Shown here: piece after piece, positions 5,779 to 9,291 of the stretch
Layout: the number at the start of each line of letters is the position of its first letter
Numbering within the stretch: the first letter of the stretch is position 1
Assembly: GCA_019100305.1 (NCBI GenBank)
Contig: JAHRHW010000158.1
Span: 1-9,291 of the forward strand
Direction of reading: 5' to 3'
Length of the DNA: 9,291 bases
Source of the DNA: Candidatus Thiodiazotropha taylori
GTDB taxonomy: Bacteria; Pseudomonadota; Gammaproteobacteria; Chromatiales; Chromatiaceae
Made by a program: the position numbers and the translations under genes
Notes under the pieces: model-generated
What the model saw: the letters and a program-made list of their open reading frames with translations, nothing else
What the model was told of the DNA's origin: nothing
The model's database searches: none

Positions 5779-6399
5779 CTACATCTTAAAGTTCCCTGCT
5801 ACTAAATAGATCTCCCTGCTCTTGGCCCGCGATGAATCGGGCTTGCGGCTGACTACCCGGGTAAACGAGCTGCGCACCTCCCGCAAAAAGTCATCAAAGC
5901 CCTCGCCCTGGAAGACTTTAACGACAAACCCACCACCTGGCTTTAGGGTTTCACGGGCAAAATCAAGGGCCAGTTCGCAAAGATAGATCGACCTTGGCTG
6001 ATCCACACTGGCCATACCAGTAACATTGGGCGCCATATCAGAAATTACAAGGTCTATTGCGGCACCGTCCAGTAGATTTCGCAAAGATTCCAGGGGTTCT
6101 GTCTCACGAAAGTCACCCTGAATGAACTCAACCCCGGCAATCGGATCCATCGGCAGAATATCGAGGGCAAACACCTGCCCGCTCTCACCAACCAGATCCC
6201 GCGCAATCTGACTCCAGCCCCCAGGAGCCGCCCCCAGGTCCACGACCTTCATTCCGGGCTTGATTAACCTGTCTTTTTCCTGAATTTCCAACAGCTTGAA
6301 AGCTGCACGGGAGCGATACCCCGCCTTCTGCGCTTGCTTTACATAGGTATCATTAAAATGTCTGTCCAGCCACTTGCGACTGCTTTTGCTGCGCTTCAT
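5779..6399 (-). CDS. rlmE: 23S rRNA (uridine-2552 2'-O)-methyltransferase RlmE
   Basis: SAM-dependent enzyme (RrmJ/FtsJ) that methylates U2552 in the A-loop of 23S rRNA late in 50S assembly; in E. coli it is heat-inducible. It is 206 residues (E. coli 209). The SAM-binding motif VVDLGAAPGGWSQ is at 52-64. The catalytic tetrad K-D-K-E is present as Lys35 (AAFKL), Asp121 (SDMAPN), Lys161 (VVKVF) and Glu196 (REIYL), each three residues lower than in E. coli. The basic N-terminus MKRSKSSRKWLDRH is typical. It is the first gene of a likely rlmE-ftsH operon and diverges from yhbY across 337 bases. The ribosome site is weak (GGGTAAG about 9 bases before ATG), but the start agrees with the family. 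Confidence 0.98.
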   Translation of the reverse strand: MKRSKSSRKWLDRHFNDTYVKQAQKAGYRSRAAFKLLEIQEKDRLIKPGMKVVDLGAAPGGWSQIARDLVGESGQVFALDILPMDPIAGVEFIQGDFRETEPLESLRNLLDGAAIDLVISDMAPNVTGMASVDQPRSIYLCELALDFARETLKPGGGFVVKVFQGEGFDDFLREVRSSFTRVVSRKPDSSRAKSREIYLVAGNFKM

Positions 6400-6736
6400 G
6401 AGATCTGCTTACCCGCTCTGTAACCGCCTCTCTAATCTTAACCCATGGCAGAAAATTCTTGACTGACATAGGGATTCAAACTCTGCAACACAAAACCTTA
6501 TTTTATTTATGTATATTTTTTAGTCCTCAAATGAACGCGAATAGTGCCAGTGTTATGATATTCGGTGTATTTCCGCCAATAACCCACAACAAATCTGAAA
6601 CAAGAGAGTAGATCCAGAATTCAGTCTGAATATGTAAGGACAATTGCTTTCATTTGCGGACTTTAATTCTTAAACACTTTCTCAACACCGGGAATCAGGA
6701 TAGAATCCGCCTCCCTTATTCGACTCGGCCAAACCA
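6400..6736. other. Divergent spacer between rlmE and yhbY
   Basis: 337 bases with no plausible gene. It is A/T-rich, especially at 6491-6520 (TTATTTTATTTATGTATATT), and should contain promoters for both rlmE and yhbY. I cannot pick a confident promoter for rlmE. A TTGACT at 6459-6464 on the plus strand has no fitting -10 partner. AATGAACGCGAAT at 6530-6542 matches 12 of 13 bases of the CGCCAAT repeat arm near 3401 and may be a relic of it. Confidence 0.6.
6678..6706 (+). promoter_or_regulatory. Weak candidate promoter for yhbY
   Basis: TAGAAT at 6701-6706 is a good -10 hexamer, with only a poor -35 (TTTCTC, 6678-6683) at 17-base spacing. Transcription would begin near 6713, about 24 bases before the yhbY ATG. 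Suggestive only. Confidence 0.28.
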
Positions 6737-7033
6737 ATGCCCCTGACCTCAGAGCAGACCAGATCCCTGAAAAAACTCGCCCACCACTTGAAACCGGTGG
6801 TGATGATTGGCCAGCACGGCTTGAGTGAAGGTGTCATCGGCGAAATCGACACCAGTCTCGATGTGCATGAACTGATCAAAGTCAAACTGGCAGGCGCCGA
6901 TAAAAGCGACCGGGAGGCATTGAGTGCCGCCATTGTAGAGCGCCTCTCGGCAGAGCTGGTGCAAATTATCGGACGGGTAGCGATCTTCTACCGGGCGAAT
7001 CCCAAGAAGAAGAAAAACAGAATCGTCGTTTGA
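6737..7033 (+). CDS. yhbY: RNA-binding protein YhbY (CRM domain)
   Basis: Small CRM-domain protein that associates with pre-50S ribosomal particles and is thought to help their assembly. It is 98 residues (E. coli 97). The single domain fills the protein: LKKLAHHLKPVVMIGQHGLS (11-30) with the conserved GxxGL turn, HELIKVKL (44-51) and VQIIGRVAIFYR (75-86), ending in a basic tail PKKKKNR. The N-terminus is collinear with E. coli from the first Met, which fixes the start at 6737. No Shine-Dalgarno precedes it (CGGCCAAACCA), which is unusual beside its neighbours. It stands alone on the plus strand between rlmE and greA, the same inverted position it holds in E. coli. It ends in TGA followed directly by TGA and TAG in the same frame. 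Confidence 0.95.
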   Translation: MPLTSEQTRSLKKLAHHLKPVVMIGQHGLSEGVIGEIDTSLDVHELIKVKLAGADKSDREALSAAIVERLSAELVQIIGRVAIFYRANPKKKKNRIVV

Positions 7034-7106
7034 TGATAGATACCGGGAATCTTCAACCAGGCCGACCAGAGACTGACCATGCCGGCCGGCGCAGCCTCAG
7101 CCGAGC

Positions 7107-7583
7107 CTATACGTAACGCACTTCCAGAATCTCAAACTCCCGGTCACCGCCAGGCGTGTTGAGGAACACATCATCCCCTTCCTGTTTACCAATTAGTGCT
7201 CTGGCAATCGGTGAACTGACAGAAATCAGGCCATGTTTGATATCGGCCTCGTCATCGCCCACGATCTGATAGGTAAACTCTTCATCGTTATCCAGTTCAA
7301 GCACCACCACGGTGGCGCCAAAGACCACTTTGCCACCCGCATCCAGCTTGGTGACATCGATGATCTGAGCATGCGAGAGCTTACCTTCGATATCCTTGAT
7401 GCGCCCCTCAATGAAGCTCTGCTGTTCACGCGCCGCATGATACTCCGCGTTCTCTTTCAGATCCCCGTGCTCTCGGGCTTCAGCAATCGCCTTGATCACC
7501 TTGGGTCGCTCGACGGTTTTCAGCTGCTTCAGCTCCTCTTGCAGATTAGCAGCTCCACGAGCAGTCAACGGTACCTTGTTCAT
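7107..7583 (-). CDS. greA: Transcription elongation factor GreA
   Basis: Binds the RNA polymerase secondary channel and stimulates cleavage of the 3' end of backtracked RNA, releasing stalled complexes. It is 158 residues, identical in length to E. coli GreA. The N-terminal coiled coil spans about residues 10-75, with the tip motif HGDLKENAEY carrying Asp41 and Glu44, the acidic pair that positions Mg at the polymerase active site. The C-terminal FKBP-like domain has VVFGATVVVLEL and ISVSSPIARALIGKQEGD. The start is supported by AGAGGAAGAG shortly before ATG. It begins 24 bases after the carB stop codon on the same strand, so the two are probably co-transcribed. Its end faces yhbY across 73 bases in which I see no clear intrinsic terminator. 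Confidence 0.98.
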   Translation of the reverse strand: MNKVPLTARGAANLQEELKQLKTVERPKVIKAIAEAREHGDLKENAEYHAAREQQSFIEGRIKDIEGKLSHAQIIDVTKLDAGGKVVFGATVVVLELDNDEEFTYQIVGDDEADIKHGLISVSSPIARALIGKQEGDDVFLNTPGGDREFEILEVRYV

Positions 7584-7607
7584 TGCACTCTTCCTCTGTT
7601 AAGCCGA

Positions 7608-9291
7608 TTACTGCTGATGCAGATCTTGCAGTCGGTTGACATTCAGCTCATCCAACTGTTTGAGGGCCAGACAGGTCGCCTCGGCACCTGAAATGGTAGT
7701 GGTGTAGTTAACCTTGTGCTGCAGGGCGGTACGTCTGATCTCCGCTGAATCGGCAATCGCCTGGACACCTTCAGTGGTATTGATGATGAAACTGACTTCC
7801 TGATTCTTGATCGAATCGACGATATGGGGGCGTCCCTCCATCACCTTATTCACCCGGGTACATTCGAGGCCCGCATCAAGCAATGCCTGACAGGTACCAC
7901 CGGTGGCACTCAGGGTAAAACCGAGCTCAACCAGATCCTGAGCCACCCGAACGGCACGCACCTTGTCCGCATTACGCACACTGAGCAAGGCCTTGCCACC
8001 CTGGGGCAACTGATAGCCCGCACCCATGATCGACTTGTTGTAGGCTTCACCAAATGTGACACCGACACCCATCACTTCACCAGTGGATTTCATCTCCGGC
8101 CCCAGTACGGTATCCACACCGGGAAATTTAACGAACGGGAATACCGCCTCTTTCACGAAATAGTTCTCAGGCACTACCTCCTTGACGATGCCCTGCTCCT
8201 TCAGACTGGTTCCCGCCATACAGCGGGCAGCAATTTTTGCCAGCTGCAGACCGGTGGCCTTGGAGACAAATGGCACGGTTCGGGAAGCTCGTGGATTCAC
8301 TTCCAGCAGATAGATCTGATCATCCTTGATGGCAAACTGAGCGTTCATCAGACCCACCACTTTCAACTCCAGCGCCAGCTTGCGCATCTGCTCGCGCATC
8401 CGGTCCTGAATGGCGGCAGACAGGGTATAGGGAGGCAGTGAGCAGGCGGAATCACCGGAGTGAACACCTGCCTGTTCGATATGTTCCATGATACCGCCGA
8501 TGAGCACATCCTTACCGTCACAGATGGCGTCGATATCCACCTCGATGGCGTCATCCAGAAAGCGATCGAGCAACACCGGAGAGTCGTTGGAGACACTCAC
8601 CGCTTCCCGCATATAGCGGCGCAATTCGTTCTCATGATAGACAATCTCCATCGCCCGGCCACCCAGAACGTAGGAGGGGCGAACGACCAGAGGATAGCCG
8701 ATCTCTTCTGCCAGTTTGACCGCACTCTCTGAATCACGGGCGGTACGGTTTGGCGGCTGTTTGAGATTGAGTTTCTCTACCAATTGCTGGAAACGCTCCC
8801 GATCTTCCGCCAGATCGATGGAATCGGGGCTGGTGCCAATGATCGGCGCACCTGCGGCCTCCAGGTCGTTGGCCAGCTTCAGCGGGGTTTGACCACCGTA
8901 CTGAACGATCACGCCGGCCGGCTGCTCCTTGTGAATGACCTCAAGCACATCCTCCAGTGTCAGTGGCTCAAAGTAGAGTCTGTCTGAGGTATCGTAGTCA
9001 GTGGAAACGGTCTCTGGATTGCAGTTGACCATGATGGTCTCATAACCATCATCACGCATCGCGAATGCGGCATGCACACAACAGTAATCGAACTCGATTC
9101 CCTGGCCGATGCGGTTTGGACCACCACCCAGAACCATGATCTTTTTACGCTCACTGGGCAGAGCCTCACACTCTTCCTCATAGGTGGAATACATGTAGGC
9201 GGTGCTGGTGGCAAACTCCGCCGCACAGGTATCGACCCGTTTGAAGACCGGCCGGATACCCGCCTGATGGCGGCGCTGACGGATCTCGGTT
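7608..9291 (-). CDS. carB: Carbamoyl-phosphate synthase large subunit, C-terminal half
   Basis: Makes carbamoyl phosphate from bicarbonate, ATP and glutamine-derived ammonia for arginine and pyrimidine synthesis, with CarA supplying ammonia. The frame is open to the right edge, so the Met at 9194 is internal (preceded by FKRVDTCAAEFATSTAY); about 560 residues are visible of about 1070. Visible parts: the second Rossmann-like region IMVLGGGPNRIGQG, the second ATP-grasp domain (PLVVRPSYVLGGRAMEIV, LEVNPRASRTVPFVSK), and the MGS-like allosteric domain over the last 129 residues. Residues I recall as UMP-binding in E. coli appear kept (SATGGT, VNKV, INTT), as does the Thr of the ornithine site (YTTTISG), so feedback control is likely. 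The enzyme has no visible defect. It is followed by greA. Confidence 0.98.
   Translation of the reverse strand, partial: TEIRQRRHQAGIRPVFKRVDTCAAEFATSTAYMYSTYEEECEALPSERKKIMVLGGGPNRIGQGIEFDYCCVHAAFAMRDDGYETIMVNCNPETVSTDYDTSDRLYFEPLTLEDVLEVIHKEQPAGVIVQYGGQTPLKLANDLEAAGAPIIGTSPDSIDLAEDRERFQQLVEKLNLKQPPNRTARDSESAVKLAEEIGYPLVVRPSYVLGGRAMEIVYHENELRRYMREAVSVSNDSPVLLDRFLDDAIEVDIDAICDGKDVLIGGIMEHIEQAGVHSGDSACSLPPYTLSAAIQDRMREQMRKLALELKVVGLMNAQFAIKDDQIYLLEVNPRASRTVPFVSKATGLQLAKIAARCMAGTSLKEQGIVKEVVPENYFVKEAVFPFVKFPGVDTVLGPEMKSTGEVMGVGVTFGEAYNKSIMGAGYQLPQGGKALLSVRNADKVRAVRVAQDLVELGFTLSATGGTCQALLDAGLECTRVNKVMEGRPHIVDSIKNQEVSFIINTTEGVQAIADSAEIRRTALQHKVNYTTTISGAEATCLALKQLDELNVNRLQDLHQQ

Noticed and set aside
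6459..6488. TTGACT as a -35 box for yhbY
   Set aside because: No acceptable -10 at 16-18 bases and very far from the gene.
7824..8441. 205-codon plus-strand frame inside carB
   Set aside because: Antisense shadow of carB; low-complexity His/Gln-rich peptide typical of reversed codons.

Overview
The window carries gammaproteobacterial housekeeping genes with protein lengths and motifs close to those of E. coli. The order ftsH(-) rlmE(-) yhbY(+) greA(-) matches the E. coli neighbourhood. carB directly upstream of greA is an arrangement I associate with other gammaproteobacteria. There are no tRNA or rRNA genes, no CRISPR array and no intact transposase gene. I cannot name the species; a free-living or symbiotic gammaproteobacterium outside the Enterobacterales is my best guess.

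Left part (1-3318, all + strand): the 3' end of rtcB (RNA ligase) closes with a strong intrinsic terminator that overlaps its stop codon. Next is a 59-codon gene for a very basic protein whose last 18 codons are folded into a near-perfect 23-bp hairpin ending just before the stop codon. That is the layout of ArfA-type ribosome-rescue genes, which are expressed from hairpin-cleaved non-stop mRNA, and it is the most interesting thing here. Then come dodecin (flavin storage), a Kbp/YgaU-like BON-LysM protein with a strong terminator, and mazG (NTP pyrophosphohydrolase).

Middle (3319-3651): a gene-free stretch between the convergent mazG and ftsH. It holds a nested palindromic element of about 186 bp: outer imperfect inverted repeats with GGCACTTA ends, and inner 26-bp perfect inverted repeats built from a 10-bp-spaced CGCCAAT motif. 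It looks like a small non-autonomous repeat.

Right part (3652-9291): ftsH and rlmE run on the minus strand as a likely operon (membrane protease plus 23S rRNA methyltransferase). A 337-bp divergent spacer follows, then yhbY on the + strand (50S assembly), convergent with a minus-strand carB-greA pair (pyrimidine/arginine precursor synthesis, transcript cleavage factor). carB runs off the right edge. Much of the window concerns RNA and ribosome quality (RtcB, the candidate rescue factor, RlmE, YhbY, GreA) and protein quality (FtsH).
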